From the NCBI RefSeq assembly GCF_002885975.1, contig NZ_POSP01000003.1, positions 310,001 through 374,000 of the forward strand: a DNA stretch of 64,000 nucleotides. Direction: 5' to 3'. Positions within the stretch are counted from its first letter, which is position 1; each line of letters starts with the position of its first letter. The translations under genes and the position numbers were made by a program. Below the pieces are notes generated by a model, which ran no database searches, had not been told where the DNA came from, and worked only from the letters and a program-made list of their open reading frames with translations. This stretch comes from Paucibacter aquatile (GTDB lineage: Bacteria; Pseudomonadota; Gammaproteobacteria; Burkholderiales; Burkholderiaceae_C). Shown here in pieces: positions 44,161 through 52,600 of the stretch.

Positions 44161-44900
44161 CGGCCACCTCCCACACAAGCCCAGACAGGATCCGTTGGCA
44201 GCACCCATCCAAATACTGCGAATGCGAAAGAGAATATGCTTGAAAGACGCAAGCAAGGAATCGAGGCGGCAAACCCAATTCCACTCGCAAGGCATGGATT
44301 TCCAGATTCCAAGTAATACATCGCAACTGTAAGTACAATAAGTGAAAACAACACTGCAGATAGCACAAGAATCATAAGTGGCCCCAGGCCAAAAACTGCA
44401 GCTGCCAAAGCCGCATATGCTTCACCTACGATCAATCCAGCTGCAATAAGCAAGGAGCCAAGGCCAACACCCAGTGCGAACTGCCCCCCATTCCCCCCAC
44501 CCTCAATCAAATACCTCCCCGCTCCGGTCTCCGGATCCAACAAGACGAAACCCGCTCCCGCCCACCCATCCTGCATCACCGGCCGTTGATGAATCGTGAC
44601 CTCCTGCCCAGCTTCAAGCGCTTGCTGCACCCGTTGCCGCGTGTCCCAGCTGTGCGCTGACAAATGGCTGGTCACCAGACCCAGGTTATCCTGAAACACC
44701 TTCTGCGTGATCGTGTAAATCCGCTGCCCTTGAGCTGCTGCCAGCGCCAACGCCTTGACCGCGCTGATACCTTGCGGACAGGCCGGCAAGCCAGGCTTCG
44801 GATCCGGCTCGCCCACCAGATTGCACTTGCTCGCCCTGTCGCTGAAAGATCGCTCCAACACCGCTTGCACCAACTCAGTCTTTCGAAGACTGAAGCCCAT
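44157..44900 (-). CDS. Orphan cassette: repeated C-terminal region with a different hydrophobic tail
   Basis: 247 residues from ATG 44900, no ribosome binding site and no signal peptide, so probably silent on its own. Residues ~14-139 repeat the parent protein (FSDRASKCNLVGEPDPKPGL, then ALEAGQEVTIHQRPVMQDGW and GAGRYLIEGGGNGG). After GGGNGG the sequence is unrelated to the parent's tail: ~108 residues with four hydrophobic stretches (GVGLGSLLIAAGLIVGEAYA, FGLGPLMILVLSAVLFSLIV, LASGIGFAASIP, FSFAFAVFGWVL), ending VWACVGGGR. The pattern is a constant-region stub plus variable tip, as in orphan rhsCT or cdiA-CT modules, though the family is different. Confidence 0.65.
   Translation of the reverse strand: MGFSLRKTELVQAVLERSFSDRASKCNLVGEPDPKPGLPACPQGISAVKALALAAAQGQRIYTITQKVFQDNLGLVTSHLSAHSWDTRQRVQQALEAGQEVTIHQRPVMQDGWAGAGFVLLDPETGAGRYLIEGGGNGGQFALGVGLGSLLIAAGLIVGEAYAALAAAVFGLGPLMILVLSAVLFSLIVLTVAMYYLESGNPCLASGIGFAASIPCLRLSSIFSFAFAVFGWVLPTDPVWACVGGGR
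44484..44869 (-). repeat. Direct repeat, copy 2 of cassette region
   Basis: Matches 45737-46119 of the parent gene with one 3-base insertion (near 44828) and scattered substitutions. Similarity stops abruptly at the Gly-rich junction and at about 44869. Confidence 0.85.
44876..44892. repeat. Inverted repeat at the edge of cassette copy 2
   Basis: CAGTCTT-TCG-AAGACTG, perfect 7-bp arms, a few bases outside the end of the duplicated segment and inside the first codons of the orphan frame. May mark the recombination edge. Confidence 0.4.
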
Positions 44901-44964
44901 GTATTAAGGGATCTTGTTCATACAGCGTCGCCTGTTTTCACAATGGTCGCGGCATATTTTTAAA

Positions 44965-45453
44965 TCAGATTAAAATCAAAAATTGGCTTAAAATCACTAT
45001 AAGCAGCAATAAACAAGCGATCAAAAACTGCAGGCCTTTTCCAATCCACCCAAGTCGTGCGTTCGCACTCCTGTCGGTGAGAAATTTCACCGCAATGGAC
45101 GCGACCAACGAAGCAAGCAGTAGCCAATACAAGTACTGAAATTTCATAAACTCAAAGGCACTGTGTACCTGCATTTGATGGCACGGCAACAACCATAACC
45201 GCGATGCCTTTGCCATCTTGAGCATCGTCTTTGCCGCAGAGGCCAATGCAACAACCCCCCCCAGGAACGGCAAACCTTCTGGCCAGTTTCACGATCGAAC
45301 GGGGGCGCGAAAATACAGCAGCAACATAACGCCAAGGCAAGTAAGTGACACGACTGATCGTATGCAGGGTAAATCCTTGACTACGAACCCTCCCACCACT
45401 GAAGCACATAGCACAAACAAACCACCATAGCCATCAATCTTAGAAACACGCAT
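44965..45453 (-). pseudogene. Membrane protein ORF split by an in-frame TGA, overlapping the parent gene's 3' end
   Basis: ATG at 45453 lies inside the last codons of the transglutaminase-like gene (14-base overlap). The first 54 codons (MRVSKIDGYGGLFVLCASVV, then LTCLGVMLLLYF) end at TGA 45291-45289. The same frame then runs 107 codons more, hydrophobic (LPFLGGVVALASAA, LYWLLLASLVASIAVKFL, LQFLIACLLLLIVILSQF), to TGA 44967-44965. Read through, it would be 161 residues, almost the length of the intact overlapping partner of cassette 2 (159). The downstream piece may alternatively be an independent ~60-70-residue protein. No family recognised; low GC. Confidence 0.5.
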
Positions 45454-48400
45454 GATTTTGTAGTCCACTGGTTACGACTGCGATTACAAAGGAAGCAATT
45501 GGGCCGACGGTCATCCCGGCTAGCGCCGAGAACCACATAACCGACCACGCAATGTTTCCAATATCTCCTTTGCTGGGGAAGCCACTCCCGTCGACTTCAC
45601 AAAAGACGAGGTACCAAGCAAGGGCTGCAATTAAAGATATGAGAAAAATACTGATATACGCGGCAATTAAGATAAACGGGAGCGCGGCAGATGTAATTCC
45701 TAGGGCCATTGCAAGCGCTTTAAGTAGCGGCACAGAACCCCCATTCCCCCCACCCTCAATCAAATACCTCCCCGCCCCAGTCTCCGGATCCAACAAGACG
45801 AAACCCGCGCCGGCCCAGCCATCCTGCAGCACCGGCCGCTGATGAATCGTGACCTCCTGGCCCGCCTCCAGTGCTTGCTGCACCCGTTGCCTCGTGTCCC
45901 AGTTGTGCGCTGACAAATGGCTGGTCACCAGACCCGGGTTATCCTGAAACACCTTCTGCGTGATCGTGTAAATCCGCTGCCCTTGAGCTGCTGCCAGCGC
46001 CAATGCCTTGACCGCGCTGATACCTTGCGGACAGGCCGGCAAGCCCGGCTTCGGATCCGGCTCGCCCACCAGATTGCACTTCGCCCTGTCGCTGAAGAAG
46101 CGCTCGGGTACCGCATGCTCCAGGGCACTCATGTACTGCCCCCGCAAGCGCATGTACTGCGCCCAATCACCGGCCTGGCCGTTCTTGCTCCAGCCTAGCA
46201 AGCGGACATGGCCGATATCGATGTTCACGCCTGGGAACTCCACTTTGCGGATCAAACCCCAGCTGTAGACCGGCTCGGCCTGGGCATGGAACAAGCCGTA
46301 GCTCAGGCCCAAGGTCTCCACCACGCCGGCCTGGTTCTGGCTCAGGCGGCTGTGGCTCTCGGCGGCGGCGAACCAACTCCAGATCGTGGCCGTCAGCAAG
46401 TCACCGGTGATCTGCTCGCCGCTCAGACCCGTCAGATCCCCGGCCTGCAGCTTGGTTTTGCTGGCCTCCAGGCGCAGCTTCAAGGCATTCAGCTGTGCGC
46501 CGCTGATGCCGCCGGCACTGAGGCCAAACACCGTGGCATTGCCGACCGAGTGCGTCTCGTCCTCGGCCAGGTCCCATTGCTGCAGGTCGTGAAACTGGCT
46601 GAAGCCGCCTTGGCCGTACAAGGGTGTGCCCATGGTCAGTCCCAGCTGGGTGCTGGCCACCACCTGACCGTCCAGAACGATCTGCGGCTTCAGGCGAATC
46701 AAATAGGCCGGCAGGCTGCGAGGAAACTCGCTGGGGTCGATGGGGCTGCCGTCGGCATGGGGTTTGGGCAAATAACTCGCAATCAGATCGGCGTCGGCCT
46801 GGCTGGCCGGCACATAGCTCAGGCTCAGGCGCTTGCCGACCAGCTGGCTGGTTTTCTCGGTAAAGCTCAGCAAAGGCGCGTCATCCAGCCGGTCCTGGGC
46901 GCTGGCGTAGAGCCGGTAGCTGAAGCGATGCTGCAGAGCCGGCGGCACGGCGCTGAGTTGCTGAGCCTTGAACACCACACGGAAAGGCAGGCTGCCAGCC
47001 AACATGGGCGGGGCAAAGACCGGCACGATCTTTCGGCCGATAACGTCGCCGACGGTCCCGTTGGGGGCTTGTTGGTCGATATAGCTCTTCAGCCGGTTTT
47101 GATAGCTGCTGAGCTGATTCTGGATGGCCGCCTGATTCAGGTTTTGCACCCAACCTTCGGCCTCGTTGACCGTGGCGCCTTGCTGGGCAGCTGTCAGCAG
47201 GGCAGCGCCGTCCAGGGGTACTTGGTTTTTGAGATCCAAGCCCGGCGAATACTGGTATTGCTTGTAGCTGGCGTCGATGTCCACCCAGGCATTGAGAGGC
47301 CCGACCGGGTTCACATGCTGGCTGGCCGCACCCGCCTTGGCACCTCGGCTCGGTGCCCAATTCACGTAGGCCCGCACCCAGACATGCTCCAGCTGCACCT
47401 CGTTGATGTGGCCGGCGGACCAGACACTTTTGCTGGCAATGCCGCCTTGGGACAAGAGGGGCTGGGCGACCTCCGGCTTAGCTAAAGAGCCCAGCCAGTT
47501 TTGCACCTGGGCGACGGGCAAGGAGATGGTTCCGTACTGATAGCGCGCCGGAATTTTGGCCGCTCGCAGCAAGGCAATTTGCAAGCTGGCAATGTCATGG
47601 GCATTGCCGCGTCGCTTGTCCAGGGTGTCTTGGGCGCTTTGCAGCGCGCCCCAGGTGGGCTGCCACTCGATGTGATTGCGCACCCAGTTCTGAATCTGGA
47701 CCGGATTGTTGCCAAGCTCCAGAGCCTTGGCGCGCAGGGCCGGGCTGAGCTGGGTCTCAGGCGTTTCGGCAAGGTCGGCCGGCACCGGGGCTTCCGAAGG
47801 CTCGGGCGGCACCTCGAAGTGAATACCGTCCAGCCCCGAGCCGGCCTGAGCCAGACGCACATCACGCGAGCCCAGCAAATGTTGGAACCAGGCCGAACGG
47901 GTGTCAGCGGGCTGGCGCTTGTTGGGTTCGGGCGCTCGCCAGGGCAGGCTGCGGCTGGGCGCAGCGGGCTGGCGCCGCTGCGCATCCAGAGGTGCCAAAG
48001 CCCGCGTCAAGGCTGGCAGCATCTCTGCTTCGGTAGCCTGCGCGGCAAGCCGCAAGGCCGCAGCCGTTTGCTCGAACTGACGCAGGGCTTGGTCATGTCG
48101 GGCCAGCAATTCGCCCGGCAGCTTGCGATCCAGCAGCCATTGACGGGTGCGCGCCAGATCCTCACGGGTGGCGGCTTCATCCGCCTGGACTTGCGACAAG
48201 AGGTCGCGAAGCTCTTCTCGCCAGGCGCTCATCTGCGCTTGATGGAGGCGGCGCTGTTCAGCGCTCATGGCGGGCGCCCGAACGCTGATCTGGATCTGCG
48301 GCCCCAGGGCACGCAGCTGAAGTGCGCCTTCATCGGCAGCGCTGGCTGCTCTGCCCTGTCCTTCGTTCAATGACTGCATCACGGTGCGGAGGCGGTCCAG

Positions 48401-48631
48401 CCGCCGGCTGGCCTGGTCGGCCGGCGAGGCCTGGGCCGCTGCGAGCTGCACCTTGGCTTCCTGCATTTGCTGCTGGAATGCCTGGAATCTGGCCGTTTGG
48501 GCCTGGACCTGGGGCAGACCGGCGCCACCGTCAGCGCGCACGGCAGCCATCAAGGGCTGAACCGCCAGGCACAGCTGTGCCAGAAGCAGCGTCGATGCGA
48601 TCGCCTTGTTCACTTTGGAGCTGAAAAACAT
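45440..48631 (-). CDS. Secreted transglutaminase-like protein with variable hydrophobic C-terminal tail
   Basis: 1063 residues from ATG 48631 (GGGAG about 10 bases upstream; GTG 48664 possible). Signal peptide 1-30 (STLLLAQLCLAVQPLMA). About 35-230 is Gln/Ala/Arg-rich, coiled-coil-like. Residues ~300-460 have the transglutaminase-like fold (LRAKALELGNNPVQIQNWVR, then IALLRAAKIPARYQYGTI) with His in QLEHVWVRAYVNW and Asp in NAWVDIDASYK. The position of the nucleophilic Cys is occupied by RGNAHDIAS, so catalysis is doubtful. The long middle part is unassigned. After GAGRYLIEGGGNGG comes a ~97-residue tail with three hydrophobic stretches (ALPFILIAAYISIFLISLIA), ending NHACF. Third gene of the unit after the giant protein and the anchor protein. 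Confidence 0.75.
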   Translation of the reverse strand: MFFSSKVNKAIASTLLLAQLCLAVQPLMAAVRADGGAGLPQVQAQTARFQAFQQQMQEAKVQLAAAQASPADQASRRLDRLRTVMQSLNEGQGRAASAADEGALQLRALGPQIQISVRAPAMSAEQRRLHQAQMSAWREELRDLLSQVQADEAATREDLARTRQWLLDRKLPGELLARHDQALRQFEQTAAALRLAAQATEAEMLPALTRALAPLDAQRRQPAAPSRSLPWRAPEPNKRQPADTRSAWFQHLLGSRDVRLAQAGSGLDGIHFEVPPEPSEAPVPADLAETPETQLSPALRAKALELGNNPVQIQNWVRNHIEWQPTWGALQSAQDTLDKRRGNAHDIASLQIALLRAAKIPARYQYGTISLPVAQVQNWLGSLAKPEVAQPLLSQGGIASKSVWSAGHINEVQLEHVWVRAYVNWAPSRGAKAGAASQHVNPVGPLNAWVDIDASYKQYQYSPGLDLKNQVPLDGAALLTAAQQGATVNEAEGWVQNLNQAAIQNQLSSYQNRLKSYIDQQAPNGTVGDVIGRKIVPVFAPPMLAGSLPFRVVFKAQQLSAVPPALQHRFSYRLYASAQDRLDDAPLLSFTEKTSQLVGKRLSLSYVPASQADADLIASYLPKPHADGSPIDPSEFPRSLPAYLIRLKPQIVLDGQVVASTQLGLTMGTPLYGQGGFSQFHDLQQWDLAEDETHSVGNATVFGLSAGGISGAQLNALKLRLEASKTKLQAGDLTGLSGEQITGDLLTATIWSWFAAAESHSRLSQNQAGVVETLGLSYGLFHAQAEPVYSWGLIRKVEFPGVNIDIGHVRLLGWSKNGQAGDWAQYMRLRGQYMSALEHAVPERFFSDRAKCNLVGEPDPKPGLPACPQGISAVKALALAAAQGQRIYTITQKVFQDNPGLVTSHLSAHNWDTRQRVQQALEAGQEVTIHQRPVLQDGWAGAGFVLLDPETGAGRYLIEGGGNGGSVPLLKALAMALGITSAALPFILIAAYISIFLISLIAALAWYLVFCEVDGSGFPSKGDIGNIAWSVMWFSALAGMTVGPIASFVIAVVTSGLQNHACF
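45737..46588 (-). repeat. Parent copy of the repeated cassette region
   Basis: Segment of the transglutaminase-like gene that is repeated at 44484-44869 (partly) and 42267-43100. It encodes about the last 280 residues before the Gly-rich junction. Confidence 0.85.
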
Positions 48632-48697
48632 GGGGGGCTCTCCCTCTGGGTCTGTCGGACTCACCGACTTCTTGTTGTTTGATGCAGCGGCATGCCT

Positions 48698-49600
48698 TCA
48701 GGCGCCGATGAACGGCCCGTAGCCAATATCCATGCTGCTGTCCCAGCTGGCGGCGATGACGCTGCCCTCCAGGTGGCCGCTGGAGTCCTTGACGCAGGCG
48801 AAGGGGGCCAGCACGCTGGCCTCCACCCGGATGCCCACCATGCGCAGCACATCCACATCCGGCGCATGGACCAGCACCCGGCCATGGAAGGGCTTGAGCA
48901 CGGCCATTTCGATGCCGAGCAGCAATTGGCGCTGGCTGTTGCTGGCCACGTTCAGGATCAGGCTGGCGCCGGGCTTGATGCCATCCAGCTGCAGGTTCAG
49001 GCCGCTCGCGACCTGCTCGGCGCTCAGGGCGAAGACCTCCAGATCTCGACCACTGCCCTTGAGCGTGACGGTGGACCAGAGCTTGCTGACGCTTCCCGTG
49101 GGCACCATGGCTCGCAGCTGCTCGCTCAGGCCGCACAGATAGACCTGCTCGGCCGCAAAGTCGATGGGCGAGGCCTGCTTGCGCAGGTCCAGAAAATGGG
49201 AGGCCAGGACCAGGTTGCCGGCATAGACACCGTGGCTGTCCAGAGAGCCCGCATGGATGAAGCCACCGGTGTAGCGGACGACGTTGCCGCCCACGACCAA
49301 GGAGGCTTGCAGGCCAGGCGGCGCGCGCTCGCCGATGCTGGTGCCGGATAAATTGATGTCGCCGGCGGCAGCCAGGCGGCCTTCGATATGGGGCAGCCGG
49401 CTCACGCGCCCAAAGAAGAAGCCCGAGTACTGGGCTGCCACGCCCAGGTCGATGGCCGAAGGGCTGCCCAAGGCGGTGGCCGTAGCCGGCTGACTGCGGG
49501 CGCTTCGGCTCCACGGGTTCACCGTCACCAGGGTGGCAAGGCTCAGCGCACGGGTGCGACGCAGCAAGGCGCGACGCTCTAGGTTCTGAACGGGCTTCAT
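48698..49600 (-). CDS. Choice-of-anchor A family protein
   Basis: 300 residues. ATG 49600 overlaps the stop of the giant gene (ATGA, 49597-49600). N-terminal Arg-rich signal-like segment (RRALLRRTRALSLATLVTV) may be a Sec or Tat-type leader. The main part has the choice-of-anchor A pattern: YSGFFFGRVSRLPHIEGRLA, AAAGDINLSG, LVVGGNVVRYTGGF and GVYAGNLVLAS, a beta-helix-like surface domain seen in secreted bacterial proteins. No LPXTG or PEP-CTERM sorting signal is visible. A 66-base gap separates it from the transglutaminase-like gene. Confidence 0.72.
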   Translation of the reverse strand: MKPVQNLERRALLRRTRALSLATLVTVNPWSRSARSQPATATALGSPSAIDLGVAAQYSGFFFGRVSRLPHIEGRLAAAGDINLSGTSIGERAPPGLQASLVVGGNVVRYTGGFIHAGSLDSHGVYAGNLVLASHFLDLRKQASPIDFAAEQVYLCGLSEQLRAMVPTGSVSKLWSTVTLKGSGRDLEVFALSAEQVASGLNLQLDGIKPGASLILNVASNSQRQLLLGIEMAVLKPFHGRVLVHAPDVDVLRMVGIRVEASVLAPFACVKDSSGHLEGSVIAASWDSSMDIGYGPFIGA

Positions 49601-52600
49601 GGGGTCTCCTGTGCGCTGTGCTGCAGCCAAGCAATGGCCCCGACCAAGCGCGCCATCGAATCCGTGACGCCGGCACTGGCAGCGAGTCCTGGCAAGCGCG
49701 CCTGGACATAGAGCGCCGCAGTCAAAGCGCTGCTGTACTGGCTTGCGCCGAGCAAGGCCTCGATACGAAGCAACTGCGTCTGAACCTGCTGGCGCAGAGC
49801 TTGCTGCTCCGGCTCGGGCGTGCCCGACTCCGTCAATCCACTCTTGATTTCCTGGATCAGATCGACAAGTTCGGTGACCTGGATGCGAAGCGTCTTGCTT
49901 TGGTAAGGCTGGTACTGACCGTTCTTTTGAACCAGGATCTCGCTTTCGACATCGAGCACCGAGCGCCCCGGCAAGACACGCAGGCGGGTGTCCACGGTCT
50001 GTTCTGACTGGGCGGCAAGATCCAGCTGCCAGCGCAAGCGCTGCCGGCCGTTTACAAGTTCTAGCGCTGGACTCTGCGAGCTTTGCAGCCATTGAATGCC
50101 TTCGGGCAAGGTCATCAGCAGCTGCGCTTTCAAGGGGGCCAGCTCATTGCGAAGCACCGAGCTCAGCTGTATCACCTCGCCGGCCAGATGGCTGGCACGC
50201 TCAGGCGCGGCCGGGCGCAGATGCTGGAATGCCTTCTTGAGCACCCCTGGCCAGCGGGCATCGGCTTGCTGGGACAGCAAGGTGGCCTGCCAGTCGAAAC
50301 CGAGGGCGAGTGTCTTTCCTCCCGTGCTTTGCGCACTGACCACGCCATCGGCATTGCCAAGCCTGGCTTGCACGACGGCAGCAGGCCCGGCTTTCAAGGG
50401 CACCGTCTGGCTGCTGACCGTGAACACGCCGGCCGGGAACAGTTGCTCGGCAAAAGTCAGGGTCTGAGTGGGATTGGCAAACGCACCCTGGACGGACACG
50501 CCGGCACAGGCATGCAGACTCTGGGGCGTCGACAAGCGCAAGCCCTCCAACACCAGGCCTTGCCCACGTGCCAGCGCCGCCTTGAGCTCGCTGGGCAGGG
50601 GTTCGCGAAGCCCGCCGGCGCCCTCGTTGACCCAGTAGTTGCTGAACAACCCACTGCGCAACTCGCGGCTGAACTCCAGTGCCGTGCTGGTGATCTTGTG
50701 CTCCAGGCCCTGCGCTTCCAGATAGCGGGCCAAGGCCGTGTTGCGCTGGCTGTCGCAACGGACCAAGGCCGCAGCATCTTCAGCTGGAAGGGGCTTGGCA
50801 CCGCATTGCCCCAAGACATCATCCACCGCGCGGCGACAGGCACTCAGAACCAGAACCTTCTGCCATGAGCTGAGCGTCTGCGCAAAGTTCAGGCGCACCT
50901 GAGGCGGCACAAGTTCAAGGCCGCGTTGGTCCAGCAGCTGTTCTCGTCCATTGATGCTGGCCGACAAGACCGCCAGCAGCTTTCCGGGCTCGCCGCTGCT
51001 CAACCAATCGATCGAACTGGCGTGGCTGCCCTGTGCAGCAAGCTGGGCCGTGAAACCGAATTCGGCACGCAAACTACCGTTTGCCGGATCGACCAGACGC
51101 AGCTTCAGCGGCAAGTCCACCAAGGGGCTGGCTTCGCGATTGAAGGCGGTCAATGCCAGAGCGATTGAACTGCCCAGTTCTACGGGTTCCGTTTGCAGTT
51201 GCAACTGGCCGCTCAAGCCGACGCCGGTCTGGGCCACGTCCAGCACCGTCAGCTTGACCGTGCTCGAAGCCAGTTCAAGGCCACTGCTGTCCGAAACTCG
51301 CAGCCAAGCCTCATGCTCACCCACGGGAAGGGCAACATCCGTCAGCGCATAGCTGAATTCGCGCTGCGTGCGAACGCCCAGTTGGGCCACGGTCTCGCTG
51401 CGTTGCCATTGAGCGACACCGCTCTTTCGGACTTCGGTCTGGACGATCAGGCCCTGCCAATCGGTGTGGGTCGAGGCGTTGCTGACACGAGATCTGAGCT
51501 GAATCAGTTCCCCCCGTGCATAGCGGCGCTTGTCGCTGCGCAGCAAGGCGTTCAAGCTGCTCACCGGACTGGCCTGCACCGAGAACTCCAGCTCGGCCCG
51601 ATCCAGCACCCTGCCCGTCGAATCCTGCAGTTCGGCCCGGGCACGATAGCCGCCTGGCTGGGCATCAGCCACCGACCAGGCCAGCTCAAAACTTCGCCCA
51701 TCTTGTACCGGCACCTCAGCCAGTTCAGACAGCGGCAGATTCGCGACAAGGGTTCCGTCCTGAGTCAGGATGCTGGCACGCACGCGGGCCCGTTTGGCGA
51801 AGCTCCCCGTGTTGCCAGCGCGAGCGCTGAGGAGCACGGTGTCCTCAGGTCCATAGCTGGGTTTGTCACTGCTCAGGCTCAGGGTCATCGCGTTCGTCAA
51901 ACCGGGCAGCGATACGCTCACCTCATTGTTGCTGCGATCAAAGTCGCTGCAGCATTGATGACCCTGGCCATCATCGTCGACCACCACACGAAGGCGCTCC
52001 ACCGTGGATAGAGCGCCTGGCAGCACGAGCTGTAGGTCCTCGAACTGCCCGCTGTCGAGCGCTTGCGAAGTCCGGCCGACGCCCAGCAAGCGAGGGTTGC
52101 TTTCGCCCAAGGCAAAGACGGCGACCGCAACGCCGGCCGGCGCACTCAGGGCGCCGCCATTGCCCACACGGACCGTCAAGGACGAGGTTCCAGCGGCGCC
52201 GCGGTCGTCGACACGCAGATAGCTGCCGGTCAAATCAGGTACTTCCGTTGCAGCGCCATCCAGTCGCTTGTTGGCGCGGAAGCTGTTGTGTGCAGTCCAT
52301 GAAGATCGCGGCAGCGCCGGAATGCTCAGGTCGTCGTTGACGTTCGTGATGCTGTAGGCGTGCTGGTTCCAGAGCTGGCGCGTGTTCACCCAGCTGTTGC
52401 CTCGGTCCTGGAAAGCCCTCACCCCATGCATCAGCTCGGTGGCATTGGCCGGTCGGTAATAGTCATTCGACACGACGAGCAGGTCGGCGTGACTGTCGGC
52501 ATCGATATCCAGAACCAAGGGGTACTCGTGCGCCGTGCCCGAGGAGTTCGGAATCTCCCAAAGCACTTGGCCGGTCGATCCCTTGAAGGCTCGCAGATGC

